In this document: piece after piece, positions 1 to 11,426 of the stretch
Layout: each line of letters opens with the position of its first letter
Numbering within the stretch: the stretch's first letter is position 1
Assembly (NCBI GenBank): GCA_027922465.2
Contig: BQMF02000051.1
Coordinates: 310,001 to 374,000 of the forward strand
Origin: Turritopsis dohrnii
Lineage: Eukaryota; Cnidaria; Hydrozoa; Anthoathecata; Oceaniidae
Direction of reading: 5' to 3'
DNA: 64,000 nucleotides
The notes under the pieces: generated by a model
Told to the model about the DNA's origin: nothing
Seen by the model: only the letters and a program-made list of their open reading frames with translations
Databases searched by the model: none
Translations under genes and position numbers: made by a program

Positions 1-480
1 TGTTTCATACAGTTGGTTTTATTAGTACATTTTGTAACCAACTATAAATAGAGAAATAAGTAAAAATAAAATGTTCGTGACAAAATAAGATTCTTTTGTT
101 TTCGAAAATATCACGCAAGATTCAAAACACGAAATGTGAAAATGATTTGTTTGTTTCAAAAATCTTCGGTTAACTAATCTATCTGTAGATTAGTACTCAT
201 CTTTATTTTACAATAGCTACGCTGCCCTGCTTTACTCAACTTCTTACAACGATACTGTCTTGTGAATGAACCAGTGAGGGATTGCAGTTTCTGTTTTCCG
301 CATATTGCAATCAACAAAATTCTAACTTCCACACTTCGAAAAAATGAATCGTCAAAAGAATAACACGAAGGTATTCACACTTCTACGAGTTATAGAAATG
401 TTATTTGTTTTGCTATGTCATTATTACTTTCTACGTGAAAGGAGAAAGAAGCTAGACTTATTTATCCCTGAATTAATTCC
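1..480. other. AT-rich DNA, no gene seen
   Basis: No coding frame of convincing composition, splice signal or repeat end is visible. The short frame starting at 344 runs straight into the minisatellite and looks like chance. Confidence 0.6.
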
Positions 481-588
481 ATTTCGCAAAATGAACCGGG
501 TCCCACTTAGGGTCCCGGGTCCCGGGTCCCACCTACAGTTAATAGGGTCCCGGGTCCCGGGTCCCACTTACAGTTAATAGGGTCCCGG
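481..588. repeat. GGGTCCC minisatellite, left part
   Basis: Tandem copies of a GGGTCCCGGGTCCC core joined by a CACTTACAGTTAATA-type linker. The array resumes at 3459 in the same orientation and phase, so it was one array before the 589-3458 element landed in it. Confidence 0.9.
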
Positions 589-3458
589 CACGTTCGTTCA
601 GTTTTGCGTGCAGGCGGAATGTTATTATGCGCATGCGTCAGCGAGATTATGAAAAATCAACATGGAAACTTCTGATGAAAGATTTTGAGTAGTTTCATAT
701 ACCTTCTTAAATTAGGAAATTTATCATATTTCGTTAATAAAATGCGAAAGCAGATGTTTTTGTTTGAATTAAATAAGACCACAGAATAGACAGACACAGC
801 TATCATATTCGATTTTCGATTGAATCGATAGCTATTCTCTGATTTACTACAGAGACGTGCTCTCAGGCATAGCATCATCAAAACGACAAAAATGAAGCAT
901 CAAAATATTTTTTAAGTCAAGAAACACAATTTAATTCGAAACATCTATCTTTTATCTAGTTTTCCTGAAAATTCCACGTTGGTGTCAGTTTTTTTAAGGA
1001 TGTTATTGGAAATATCGTCAACCACCTCAATATGGCCACCCTCTTGAAGTACATTTGAGAAATTTAGTAGATCGTGTGGAAATAGCCTGAAAAATATCCT
1101 TTTTAAAATTATACTTTTACTTTACAGAATAAAAGATAGCATTCTGAGTTGACTGGTGTCAGGATAGAGCAGGGATCTACGCCAAAACACATGCTTGATT
1201 TGAATTGCTATTCAAATTGGAGGAATATAGAAACTTTCTTGAGCACACAGAGAGGATCACACCTTTACTGAGTGGTCTGGAAACTCCCAAATATGTTATC
1301 TGCAATTCTGTGAAAACATAAGCGAAAGGCAGACTGCAGAAAAAAAGATAGCATTCTGAAAAAAAAAAAAAAATGTTTGGTCAAAATCTGAAATCTTCTG
1401 AACACATCAAAACACTCCTTCCCTTTTCTCTTTGTCATTGTCCCTTTATCTGCTGAAAACCCACAGAACTGTGCAAACATCCTTTGTGTTTTACATTGAA
1501 TTTACAACCTATTCAGCTATGAAATGTAAACACACACAATGTGCCTTTGCTGCCTGACAAAATGGAAAGACAAAATTGTCCATCCCGCAGTGCAAACTTT
1601 ACTTATGTTATCACTGATAGTAATGTTAAACAAATGACTAAATGCTTTAGAGTGAGGTTCGAAATTGGATGTGAAAAAACCTAAAATTATTTGAAAACAC
1701 AGCAAAAAGTTAACAATGAAGTTGAATGTACAAAAAAGCAATTCCTCAGAATGTAGTGCTACATGTCATCAAGCAGGAAATTTCAAGAACTAATTCCAAT
1801 GTCATATCATTTAAATCTGGTTGATCTAAGTTAAACTAGATAAATTAAGTATTATACACAATTAATAAAAAAACATATAATTTTTCTTTTCCAGCCAATT
1901 TTTTTGACAAACAACAACAAAAGCATAATAATGTCGTAAGTAAACTGTTTCAAAGTTTCTATGATTATTCATTCCAAACCTTGTTCCAAGGTTACACTGA
2001 GATGTGAAAAGACTACGAATCATAACAAGATTCCAGTGTATCTTCAAAAGCTTCACCAAAAACACAGCATTATTGTACGAAACAAGTGAGGAATTGTCAT
2101 AGAATTTGATACATCCTAATCAACAAGCTACATCTGTATCTTCAGAGATTGTTAATTCTTCAACGGTTTCCTCCTCAACATTCTCTACATGAACAATGTC
2201 CCTTTAGAAATGATTACTTCTTCAACGGTTTCGTCCTCGATAATAGTCACAAATTTCTGCCAATACTTTATGAATTATCTATGTTCACAAGCATCAATTT
2301 CCTTTTTCTTATGCACTCCTTGTGAATTGAATATTTTACTTCAATGACCTTTTCCATTTTCATACTGAATATTGTTTATATATTTATTACATTACCTGCG
2401 AGAAAACAATGAAACGTTAAAACATTATTCTGCTAAAGTCAAATAAATATATTGAATACATAAATCAAAAGTTTTTTATCCATCAATGTCTCAAGAGAAT
2501 CAACATTTGTTAGAGAGTAAAACGAATTTCTGAAGCTTCTTCGAAAAAATAGTAACCCAATGTATATCTATAAAAGCTGACTTCATCATAAGATATATAA
2601 GTAAGGGAATGAATAAACAGTCTTTCAGAAAAACTCATTGACTTTCAAAGCTTCCTTGTTCAGAATAAATCTGTTTTCATTTACTCGATTTACCACTTTA
2701 GAAATTAAATTATTCGAAAGCATTCAATATACTAATCGAGATGGGACTGCTTAAAAACAGATACCATGAAACAAGTGAAACGTCAGTGCTACTCAAATGA
2801 TCAGGAAATTTTAAAAACTTGTATTACATCTGCTGGATTCAAGAACTGGGTTTCTCCCAGTTAATGACACCACAGCAGACAAAAAAGGAAATGCAAAGGT
2901 TCAAAATACATTCATTTTTGTATATAGCTTATTAGTAGTTAAAACAATTTCACATTCACAGTCTTTCTTGAAGTAAAGTGTTCCTGAAAGAAGGTTTTTG
3001 GTGCTTGATCTGAGAGCCATCTTTGAACCAAAACAAATACCCATAAAAAACTGACACCATATCAAATTATGCACTATCTACTTCATATACCTTAATACTA
3101 CCAATACATATTCAACAAACCCTCTGAAAAATTTTTTTTGTGATATATTTCAGCAATTAGTCAGTATACCCTCTGGGAAATGCAGTTTGTACAGTGCTCG
3201 CTTTGCTGATCCTGTACTCTTCCCCACGTGAGTAGAATTTAAAAAAATAATTTTAAAAGTGAAAGTAATGACTTGTGTCTGCAATGACATTCGGTCAGCG
3301 GTCTCTAACCGTATTAAATATGCTTTTTTATTACATATTCATCCAGAAAAACAAATAAAAGCAATCTCTCTTCCAGTCCACTCCGCCATCTTTAACGGCT
3401 TTTTCAGAGAAAATGTTCGCACATGCGCATAATAACTTGCCGCACACAAATGAACGTG
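589..3458. mobile_element. Non-autonomous CAC-ended DNA transposon (CMC/Chapaev-like)
   Basis: Both ends carry an imperfect inverted repeat of roughly 60 bp that begins CACGTTC and includes TTATTATGCGCATG near 630 and its complement near 3425. CCGG at 585-588 and 3459-3462 is a 4-bp target duplication: removing the element with one CCGG leaves a perfectly phased minisatellite. CAC termini and a 4-bp duplication are typical of the Chapaev branch of the CMC superfamily; that assignment is inference. The interior is AT rich with no transposase. The only coding-like stretch is at 2120-2250 on the minus strand. Confidence 0.75.
2120..2250 (-). pseudogene. Possible acidic coding scrap inside the CAC-ended element
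   Basis: Two acidic peptides of near-identical pattern, ED-E-TVEEVIIS and EEETVEELTIS, lie in different frames on the minus strand, the second ending at a TGA. Duplicated acidic tails of this kind occur at transposase C-termini, so this may be the last remnant of the element's gene. The fragment is short and chance is not excluded. Confidence 0.25.
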
Positions 3459-3712
3459 CCGGGTCCCGGGTCCCACTTACAGCTAGTAGGGTCCCGGGTC
3501 CCACTTGCAGTTAATAGGGTCCCGGGTCCCGGGTCCCACTTACAGTTAATAGGGTCCCGGGTCCCGGGTCCCACTTACAGCTAGTAGGGTCCCGGGTCCC
3601 ACTTGCAGTTAGTAGGGTCCCGGGTCCCACTTGCAGTTTGTAGGGTCCCGGGTCCCGGGTCCCACCACCTTAGGGTCCCGGGTCCCTGGTCTCACTTTTC
3701 CGGTATGCCTTA
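3459..3712. repeat. GGGTCCC minisatellite, right part
   Basis: About eight GGGTCCC-type units with linkers reading CACTTACAGTTAATA, CACTTACAGCTAGTA or CACTTGCAGTTAGTA. It is the continuation of 481-588 beyond the inserted element. A related GGACCC-rich repeat with different spacers occurs in the element at 30104-31107. Confidence 0.9.
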
Positions 3713-4169
3713 TTATTAGCTTTCGTTTTACGCGCTCTAACATGGGTGCTGTCAGAAGTAGGTGAAAAAATGGTTTTTCTTAAAAAGATCACACGGGAGG
3801 AGTGAAAAATACACGTGCTAAATGAATGAAGTGAATAAAAAACGTTCGATCAGATTAAAATAGATTAAAAGAAATCGATTAAAAGAAATTAAGACAACTA
3901 TTAAGACAAAAGCAAAAAAAAAAATATTTTGTTTCATGATTCTCTTTTTTTTTACCTATCGGTTTTTAAACATTTTGATTGTTCGAAAAAAGTTCACCCG
4001 TCTCAGACAGTCAGGAAAGCGTTAGGATAAACTGGCAAACCGCACATGCTGCCACGTTCTGCCAATGCTGCTTTATGTCAAAAATGTTTAATCAGTTAGT
4101 TTCTTAGTTGATGTATTGTTTTCAAAGCCAAGTCAACGTGGAATATAAAACTGACAATAATAATAAAAA
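3713..4169. other. A-rich DNA, nothing recognised
   Basis: No coding frame, RNA gene or repeat end could be supported in this stretch between the minisatellite and the first Helitron fragment. Confidence 0.5.
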
Positions 4170-4367
4170 CAAAACGTTATTCCTATTAGTTCATCAGCCA
4201 AAAAAGTCACGTTCGATTGGAGTTGCAATGAATTTGCTTCAAACTCACGTCGCACACAAAAAAAGAAATAATTTCGCTCACAACTCAATCTACCATTTTG
4301 CGTGACTTACAAACAAACAAACAGACAGACAGACAGACAGACAGAGAATCGGCTATTAATATATAGA
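4170..4367 (-). mobile_element. Helitron fragment (5'-end part)
   Basis: Partial copy in minus orientation. Its 5' terminus is the TC at 4367-4366, reading TCTATATATTAATAGCCG on the minus strand. A CAGA/CAAA microsatellite lies just inside. The same terminus recurs at 4834 and 7015. Directly abuts the CTAG end of the next copy at 4368. Confidence 0.7.
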
Positions 4368-4834
4368 CTAGCTCCCAAGGCAGCGTTGCTCGCCGCCATG
4401 ATCAGCCTGCGTTGAATTCACAAAAAATAAAATTAAGGAATTAGCAATGATAAGCGTGCCCATGTTGTACAGCTCGAGAAACTGATCAGAAAAATGTATG
4501 GGATCGTTTCGCTACGACCAACCGTTCCGGAGATATCCTTGATCAAATATTTTGATGACGTAACAGACCCGTCCCCCCAAAAAAATTAGACCCAAACTTT
4601 TCAGCACCCCATCGCCTGTATCGCGGACCCCAAAAAACGTCAGTTATCCCTATTGATTACCGAGATAATTTTCCCTAAACGTCGCATTCGATTAGGGTCT
4701 CGATACAATGGTTTCACACTGACGTCGCGCACAAGAAGAGAAATAATTTATGTGTGAACTTACATTGCTGACTCTCCGATTTCTTTCGCAGTTCACATCT
4801 ACCATTTTGCGATAATCGGCTATTAATATATAGA
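4368..4834 (-). mobile_element. Non-autonomous Helitron, array 1 copy A
   Basis: On the minus strand it starts TC and ends CTAG. The terminal hairpin (GGCGGC type) is eroded here. The interior shares the GAGCTCGA, AGATAT and GACGT landmarks of the other copies. No protein is encoded; these are Rep/helicase-less derivatives. Confidence 0.75.
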
Positions 4835-5403
4835 CTAGTGTCCCGGGTAAAACCTTTTTACCGAACTTATTAACTTCGAAAACATTAGGTCAAATCCACC
4901 ATTCCCGTGTACGTACCCCGTGACGAAAAAATAAATCATGGAATCGCAACTCAAAAATGTACCCATGTTGTAGAGCTCGAAAAACTGATCAAAAAAGTGT
5001 ATGGGATCCTTTCGCTACGACCAACCGTTGCAGAGATATCCTGGATCAAAGATTTCGATGACGTCATATCCGCAGTACCAAATAAAATTAAGACCCAAAT
5101 GTTGCGTCACTCCATCGCCCGTATCGCGGACCCTAAAAAACGTCAGTTATCCCTATTGGTTCTCGAGATATTTCCCCAATAACGTCGCGTTCGATTGGGG
5201 CTGTAATGCAGTGATTCCCCGTGATCATAAAAAAACTGACGTCAAATGATGCCACGTGCTTTTGGAATGATCGTGAAAAAAGTGTCTCTTGCCTCTACGT
5301 GGTTTTACGCACACATAAGAGGACGATGACCGTAAATTTAAACTAAATATATCACTCTCTAAAATAAAAGTGGTATGCACAATCGCGGATTATTATAATA
5401 AGA
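4835..5403 (-). mobile_element. Non-autonomous Helitron, array 1 copy B
   Basis: 569 bp. Plus strand reads CTAGTGTCCCGGGTAAAA to TATTATAATAAGA; on the minus strand that is TCTTATTATA to TTTTACCCGGGACACTAG. TC and CTAG termini and the lack of a target duplication are Helitron hallmarks. It joins copy C head-to-tail without a spacer. The short open frames inside recur in every copy and are not genes. Confidence 0.85.
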
Positions 5404-5970
5404 CTAGTATCCCGGGTAAAAACTTTTTACCGAACTTAACTTCGAAAACATTAGGTCAAATCCACCATTCCCCTGTACGTACCCCGTGACGAAAAAATAA
5501 ATCATAGAATCACAACTCCAAAGTGTACCCATGTTGTAGAGCTCGAAAAGCTGATCAAAAAAGTGTATGGGATCGTTTCGCTACGACCAACCGTTGCGGA
5601 GATATCGCTGATCAAAGATTTCGATGACGTCACATCCGCAGTGCCAAATAAAATTTAGGCCCAAATGATGCGTCACCCCATCACCCGTATCGCTGACCCC
5701 AAAAAACGTCAGTTATACCTATTGGTTCTTGAGATATTTCCCCAAAAACGTCGCGTTCGATTGGGGATGCAATGCAATGATTCCCCGTGATCATAAAAAA
5801 CTGACGTCAAAAATGATGCCACGTGCTTTTGGAATGATCGTGAAAAAAGTGTCTCTCGCATCTACGTGGTTTTACGCGCACATAAGAGGACGATGACCGT
5901 AAAAATTAAACAAATATATCACTCTCTAAAATAAAAGTGGTATGCACAAATGCGAATTAGTATAATAAGA
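5404..5970 (-). mobile_element. Non-autonomous Helitron, array 1 copy C
   Basis: 567 bp, very close to copy B over its whole length. Minus-strand 5' end TCTTATTATACTAATTCGC, 3' end CCCGGGATACTAG. Joined directly to copies B and D. Confidence 0.85.
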
Positions 5971-6538
5971 CTAGTATCTCGCGTAAAAGTTTTTTACGAC
6001 TTTAATTTCGAAAAGGATCTGCAGAAATACTACGCGTTCTCGTGTGTATACCCCGTGACGAAAATTTTAATCACGGAATCGTGACTGGAAAGTGTTCCCA
6101 TGTTGTAGAACTCGAAAAGCTGATCAAAAAAGTGTATGAGATCGTTTCGCTACGATCAACCGTTGCAGAGATATCGTTGATCAAAGATTTTAATGACGTC
6201 ATGTCCGCAGTACCAAATAAAATTTAGGCCTAAATGTTGCGTCACCCCGTCACCCGTATCGCTGACCCTAAAAAACGTCAGTTATCCCTATTGGTTCTCG
6301 ACATATTTCCCCAAAAACTTCGCGTTCGATTGGGGATGCAATGCAATGGTTCCCCGTGATTATAAAAAGATCTGACGTCAAATGCCACGTGCTATTATAC
6401 TAATCGTGAATGTGTCTTGCGTGGTCGAACTGCCGCTATATGACCACGATTAAGAAGATTTTGATCATTAAAAAAGCAAAAACACAACACTCTCTGAGCT
6501 AAATGTGTTGCACACGCACGCGGATTAGTATAATAAGA
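5971..6538 (-). mobile_element. Non-autonomous Helitron, array 1 copy D
   Basis: 568 bp. Its CTAG end reads CTAGTATCTCGCGTAAAA, a second sequence variant also seen at 18139. The 5' half (plus 6400-6538) differs from B and C and matches 18530-18681, so this is a different subfamily. Confidence 0.8.
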
Positions 6539-7015
6539 TAGCCGCCAAGGCGGCGTCGCTCGACGCCCACATTCAGTATGCGTTGCGTCACCTCCCAATG
6601 AGTTCACGAAAAATAAAATTAAGGAATCGACAATGGAAAGTGCTACCATCTTGTAGAGCTCGAAATTCTGAGCAAGAAAATGTATAGGATCATATGTCTA
6701 TGATGCATCGTTTCAGAGATACCGTCGATCAAAAGTTTTGATGACGTCATAGAACCCCGTCCCCAAAAATTTTTCCCAAATTTTTTCGTCACCCCATGGC
6801 CAATATCGTGAACCCAAAAAACGTCAGTTATCACTATTGGTTACGGAGATAATTTTCCCTAAACGTCGCGTTCGATTAGGGACTCAATACAATGGTTTCA
6901 CACTGACGTCGCACAAAATGAAATAAAATAATTACTCTCACAACAACTCAATCTACCATTTTGCGTGACTTACAAACAAACAGACAGACAGAGAATCGGC
7001 TATTAATATTATAGA
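6539..7015 (-). mobile_element. Non-autonomous Helitron, array 1 copy E
   Basis: Starts on the plus strand with TAGCCGCCAAGGCGGC, a perfect 6-bp-stem hairpin with an AA loop next to the CTAG-type end. It ends at TATTATAGA followed by T, as expected for insertion between host A and T on the minus strand. Last copy of array 1. Confidence 0.8.
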
Positions 7016-7029
7016 TTCAATTAATATAG

Positions 7030-7111
7030 AGGAGGAGGCGTTGGCGTTTTCCCTTGAGCATTTTGGAATAGAAGATTCTGAACCAAACACACGCACCAAC
7101 AACCCAAAGAG
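7030..7111 (+). CDS. Possible isolated coding exon
   Basis: Immediately after the Helitron array, a short stretch has strong protein-like composition (IEEEALAFSLEHFGIEDSEP followed by a Thr/Asn/Pro-rich end). It is framed by a TTAATATAG acceptor and an AAGAG|GTATGC donor. No partner exon could be found in the window and no family is recognised. It may be a host exon stranded by insertions, or chance. Confidence 0.3.
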
Positions 7112-7670
7112 GTATGCACTGGTTTATAAATTGGCAGTTTCCCCTCTAATCTGCATACTATTTCATAGGTTTATGATATTTTTTAGAAGACTGTCAATTT
7201 GTACGGTATTTTACCCGTGATGTTTTGAGATCAAGACCTGATAGTTCTAGATAGAAGGTAGTACTATGGAGACTGTCGATTCACAGAATGAGTCGATATG
7301 TTTTGGCCGATTGCTTCCGGGTAATAAATGTTAAAGGAGAGATTGGTACGGAAAATAATGAATCATAAAATAGCCCTCAAAGTGTTGGCAAAATCATTTT
7401 CACTTTTGATGCAATATACAATGTATTTGCGTTATAACAATTAATTTGCCACTAGCTATTGCTAAATATGTAGTGAAAACGAAATCCAAATTATCTAGGC
7501 AAGCAAACACAGACTTGTAATGTCAGTGCAATTTTTTAGGTATGCAAGAAATGCTGGAAGGGCTAAAAAACAAATGAAAAGAACGTAATATTTTGTATAG
7601 TTGCCTTCATACTTTCATAATACCTTCTTACGTAGGTATTATACTCATCGTTTTACGAATATTGGGTTGT
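7112..7670. other. No gene recognised
   Basis: AT-rich sequence with no convincing coding frame or repeat end. Confidence 0.5.
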
Positions 7671-7930
7671 TGGTCAGCGCGATAGCAGCTGATCTTTCAT
7701 CAGCGTTTGTACGTCCGTCCGTCCTTCCGTCCGTCCGTAATTCCAAGATTTTGTGTCCTCGATTGTAGGCTGAAGTCTGTTGCAGGCTGAATCAGAGGCT
7801 ATTTTCCAACTATGGTTGTTGCATGGAATAGGTTAAAAGAAGATATTTTTAAACGTTTTCTTATTGTGAGTGTGGCCATGAAAACAGCAAATCGTGAAAT
7901 CACTGCGTGGAGTTTCTAAAAACTTCGCTA
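7671..7930. repeat. Dispersed repeat with GTCCGTCC microsatellite
   Basis: The block starting TGGTCAGCGCGATAGCAGC, followed by a TCCG microsatellite and a TTGTAGGCTGA motif, recurs in the same orientation at 34895-35060. This is probably one moderately old interspersed family of unknown class. The 7731-7738 area is a short (GTCC)n run. Confidence 0.6.
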
Positions 7931-8519
7931 TGATGCTACCTATTCAGTGTAGTCAAATATTATTTTACTAGTCAGTTAGAAGAACATAGAAATAGCAATA
8001 GAAATCTCTATGGTTAGAAGAGAACTGTTTATGCAAAATGACTCTTTTTGCTGGTGTCGATACATCTCCATTACATTTATACATATTGGTATGCTTTGAT
8101 GATCCCACACAGCCAAAAAAAAGTGATGATAATATGACTGCAATCTCCAAAAAAACACTCGAGGTATGAAAATTTTTAACACATTTTCCCTATTGATGAT
8201 ACCATGGCTGAAGTATTCTGTATGTAACTGGGTGCTGCTACACACTCACTGATAAATAAATCATTTCATGTTTTTTTATTTCTCCTTTTCCTGTCGTCCA
8301 TCATCAAAAAGCAAGGGTTTACTGAGATACAATTGGTGACTCTTTCAGGGAAAAAAATTATTAACCAATATTTCAATGCGGTAGAATAAAATAAACCCAT
8401 TTTACCACCACAGGAATTTGATTTTTTTGTGGTGTTGTATGTATAATCAACATACTACCACTGAAACTTTGAATAATTACAAAACCATTCCTAATACCTT
8501 AAGTGTATTTACTTTCTTG
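7931..8519. other. No gene recognised
   Basis: Only short frames in AT-rich sequence. Two overlapping minus-strand frames between 7968 and 8245 have no domain signature or supporting splice sites. Confidence 0.45.
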
Positions 8520-8960
8520 TTGTATTAAATTTCGCGATTTGCGAAATTTTTTCAAAAAACCTTTTTTCGCGTGTATTAAATTTTGCGATTTTTATTCTAT
8601 GAGATTTTTTGCATGTATAAATTTCGCGAATTTAACCAAAATCAATATTTTTCAAAAGGCTTGAAACATGAAATAACGTACTGGTTATGCATGAAACACA
8701 ACATGTTCATTAAAAGAAGTAATGAAACCTCCTTAAACGGACACTTACGGGACCAGAGATTTTGTCCGCTTTAGAGAGGTGTCTTCTGCCTGCAGAGGTT
8801 TTGCTTATTTTGGCTGTAAAAATTGAACTAGTACTAGTAAAAAAAATCTATCACATATTTTCGTGATGCTTTAAATTTTAGAACTTTTTGCGTGTATTAA
8901 ATTTTGCGATTTTGGATTTTTGAAAAATTTAAGCTGTACCAAATTTCGCGATTTTTTTAC
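8520..8960. repeat. Repeated TATTAAATTTCGCGATTT motif
   Basis: The motif GTATTAAATTTTGCGA or ATTAAATTTCGCGATTT occurs at about 8524, 8572, 8892 and 8935, with a related TATAAATTTCGCGAATT at 8615. Spacing is irregular. It looks like the subterminal repeats of an unidentified DNA element; no ends were resolved. Confidence 0.4.
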
Positions 8961-9381
8961 TATAAATACATTGTACTTTTGTACTTTTTGTAAGTTCCAT
9001 TATACACAAAGGATAAATATTTTATAAAGATATTGGTTTGCTACGCAAAATATAAAAGCAATGTTAATCAACCAAGGTTGCGAAAACTTTAAGACCGTTC
9101 TATAGAAATTTAATATTAAATTCACCAATTAACATTTCAATGTCACCTTTCACATTTTTTAGGAAATTGTTGGCGATGTTGTTATGTCGGACTCTTAGTG
9201 AGCAGAGTCAGAGACGTAGCTACCAGGTTTATTGGACTATCACTAGTAAGATAATTATTACTGTAAAACTTATGGAACACTATCAGAACTAATTGTACTT
9301 TCCGAACTGGCTTTTTTGTAAGATTGTTACTTTTGTATTGTCTATACTCTGTGTCTGCATGACCGTGAGTTTCTTTCATTT

Positions 9382-9608
9382 CAGGGTCTAATCTAGTCCA
9401 ACAGAGCGTCTGTTAATCGGACGCTGCCCTCTGCATTTTTTAAAAAATTTATTTCACTTTAGAAGCTTGTATAGGTGGGTCACAGGTTTAACCCACTGAA
9501 AGAAAGCTCAGGTTGCCCTTTTCCTAAAAAAAAGTGCCCTTGGGATGTTCATAATGTGCCCTTTTCCCTTCCGCCAGACGCGGCCCTTCCATTCTAGATT
9601 AGACCCTG
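9382..9608. mobile_element. 227-bp MITE with CAGGGTCTAATCTAG ends
   Basis: Terminal inverted repeat CAGGGTCTAATCTAG at 9382, with its complement CTAGATTAGACCCTG ending at 9608. The interior has no coding capacity. No clear target duplication is visible (left flank TTTCATTT, right flank TATTTTCT), so the superfamily is open; CAGGG ends are common in hAT-like elements. Confidence 0.65.
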
Positions 9609-10144
9609 TATTTTCTTAATCAAATAATCCGCATTTGCTTACTTTTTCTTATTTTCAGTCTGAAGAAAGGCGAAAATATTAGTGCACTGTGCCAAACATA
9701 CAACCACAACATTGTCACTTATTTTTGATCTGCAGCAATTCATTTTTATAAATTATGTGGGAGAGAAGTTTGCTTTTGAACTTGGTGATAGTGAGAACCA
9801 CAGCTTGTTCTGAATTTTGTAAAATATAGAGTTAGTAACTTCTTTTTGAATGATCATATTTATAATGTATATTTTATTTACTCGAAATCAGATTTGCGTT
9901 CCATTTAATTCAATTCAATTGGATATGACTTCTTGTAGATAAATATGCATGAAAGTCTTATCTGCTTAAAATTAAAAGGTAAATGTGAGGCATTTGAATA
10001 TTTTTTTGTATATTTAATGTCTCTGATGTATTGTATTGAATTAAATTTGCAATGATATTGCTTTATGAATTCAATATCTGTTTTAGATTGTTTTTAACCA
10101 AAATCGTTTATTCCTTTAACCATTGTTGTCACTCTAGATATATC
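9609..10144. other. AT-rich DNA, nothing recognised
   Basis: No coding frame or repeat end could be supported. Confidence 0.5.
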
Positions 10145-10189
10145 TCAGAAATTCCTATTTCGACCTTCCCGGAGTAAAAATGTATTTCG

Positions 10190-10265
10190 ATTTTGCTTTG
10201 CAGTCCATTATTTTTCAGCTTTGACGAAAGCGCTGACCTTCAGGCCCCAGGGGCCTCTTGTTTTA
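10190..10265. repeat. Dispersed repeat, copy 1 (CTTCAGGCCCCAGGGGCC)
   Basis: A block with a TTTGCTT-GCAGT start, a GAAAGCGCT core and a CTTCAGGCCCCAGGGGCCTC palindrome recurs at 40487-40556 with the same order of landmarks. Class unknown. It lies just upstream of the broken gene at 10397. Confidence 0.6.
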
Positions 10266-10396
10266 TATTTATTTGTTTTAGCGTTTTGTTTACGGCCTCC
10301 CTATTTTCATCTTCTACACAAGCCTCCAGGAATGTATCATCACAGGTTTGTTGGTATGGGCAAAATGAAACCATGTGGCTATAACCGACTGTTAAG

Positions 10397-10816
10397 ATGA
10401 AAAAAGTTCAATTATTTCTTGGAACAGCTTGGCCCGACTACCTACAGGAACGAGTCCTTTGTACGCTCATTGACATTTCTGGAGGATTTCCACACTTCGG
10501 TATGCACGAGGCGTTGCTTTTCATGGCAGATGGCAGTGATACGTGGTATCGCGTTGAGCTTGAAGTTGAAAAAACGAATGATTACCAGCAAAGATTTTGA
10601 GATCAAACTGCAGCATGGCATCAAAGAAAATGATCAAGATTCACCAAATAATGGGAAAGTTTTGGAAAGGTTTCAGTGTGAAGTATCTTTGATTTTCATA
10701 GTGGAAGCTATCAAAAAAAAATGAATGAGTTTGTGAAATACAACCTGTTTACAAATAATTGTCAGCATTTTGTATCTAAATTAATGAATTACATTCAACC
10801 ACCAAGCATTGTGTAG
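10397..10816 (+). pseudogene. Broken gene, possible LRAT/NlpC-P60-like protein
   Basis: Three protein-like pieces follow one another in different frames. The first has GGFPHFGMHEALLF and WYRVELEV (from 10397). The second runs about 10575-10720. The third contains FTNNCQHFVSKLMNYI and stops at 10816. The shifts fall in A-runs near 10570 and 10713, so they could be indels or sequencing slips. A histidine-containing N-terminal strand followed by an NCxHF segment is the order seen in permuted papain-fold proteins such as the LRAT/H-REV107 family. That match is by motif only and could be wrong. If real it is a small (~140 residue) single-exon gene copy. No intact neighbour explains its role. Confidence 0.4.
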
Positions 10817-11426
10817 GCGCAACGTACGAACTCAAATCTGGCTACACTTGTAATTTGTAGAATTACCTTTTCTGTAAGACGAGTATGTTCATATAACAAA
10901 TTTTTAGGCCTTAGCTATCTCTGTAAGAATTCTTGTAACAATATTTGAAATGAGAAATTTGATGAAAAATCACTGAAAACGAGTTCATTTCTACAGAAAT
11001 ATGCACACTGACAATAAAAATGCTCTTCACTGTAGTGACTGTTTAGCGATTATGCCCACTGGAAGGGCATATGTTATTTGTAAAGTCAATAATCCAAAAA
11101 CGTTTTACAAAGTTTTCACCATGATGATTTGATACTGAAATTATTGGAACTATGTGACGAATGGGCAAATTCCGTAGAAAAGCTTTTGTTTACACTCGTA
11201 ACTATAGTAACGACATCATTATTTGGAATAGACCTAGGGTTCGCTACGTTATTATGTATACTATTGTTTCACTAAATACATTTCTAGATACCAATTAATG
11301 TTTACTTATTTTTTCGATTGTACAGTGTGACATTTTAACGCATTTTGAAATCTTTAATTGTCACGTGATTTAGTATATAATGTATAGTTCAAATCGAATA
11401 AAAAGCAGTTCGAATTTAATGAAAAT
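10817..11426. other. No gene recognised
   Basis: Noncoding. TAGTATATAATGTATA near 11371 recurs at about 20695, so a short shared repeat may extend into the truncated 5' side of the DIRS element. Confidence 0.4.

Noticed and set aside
4907..6375. Several 60-90 codon frames with a common VVELEKLIKKVYGIVSLR peptide, also at 17156 and 18180
   Set aside because: They are the same segment of the noncoding Helitron repeat; flanking copies carry shifts, and no Rep or helicase motif is present.
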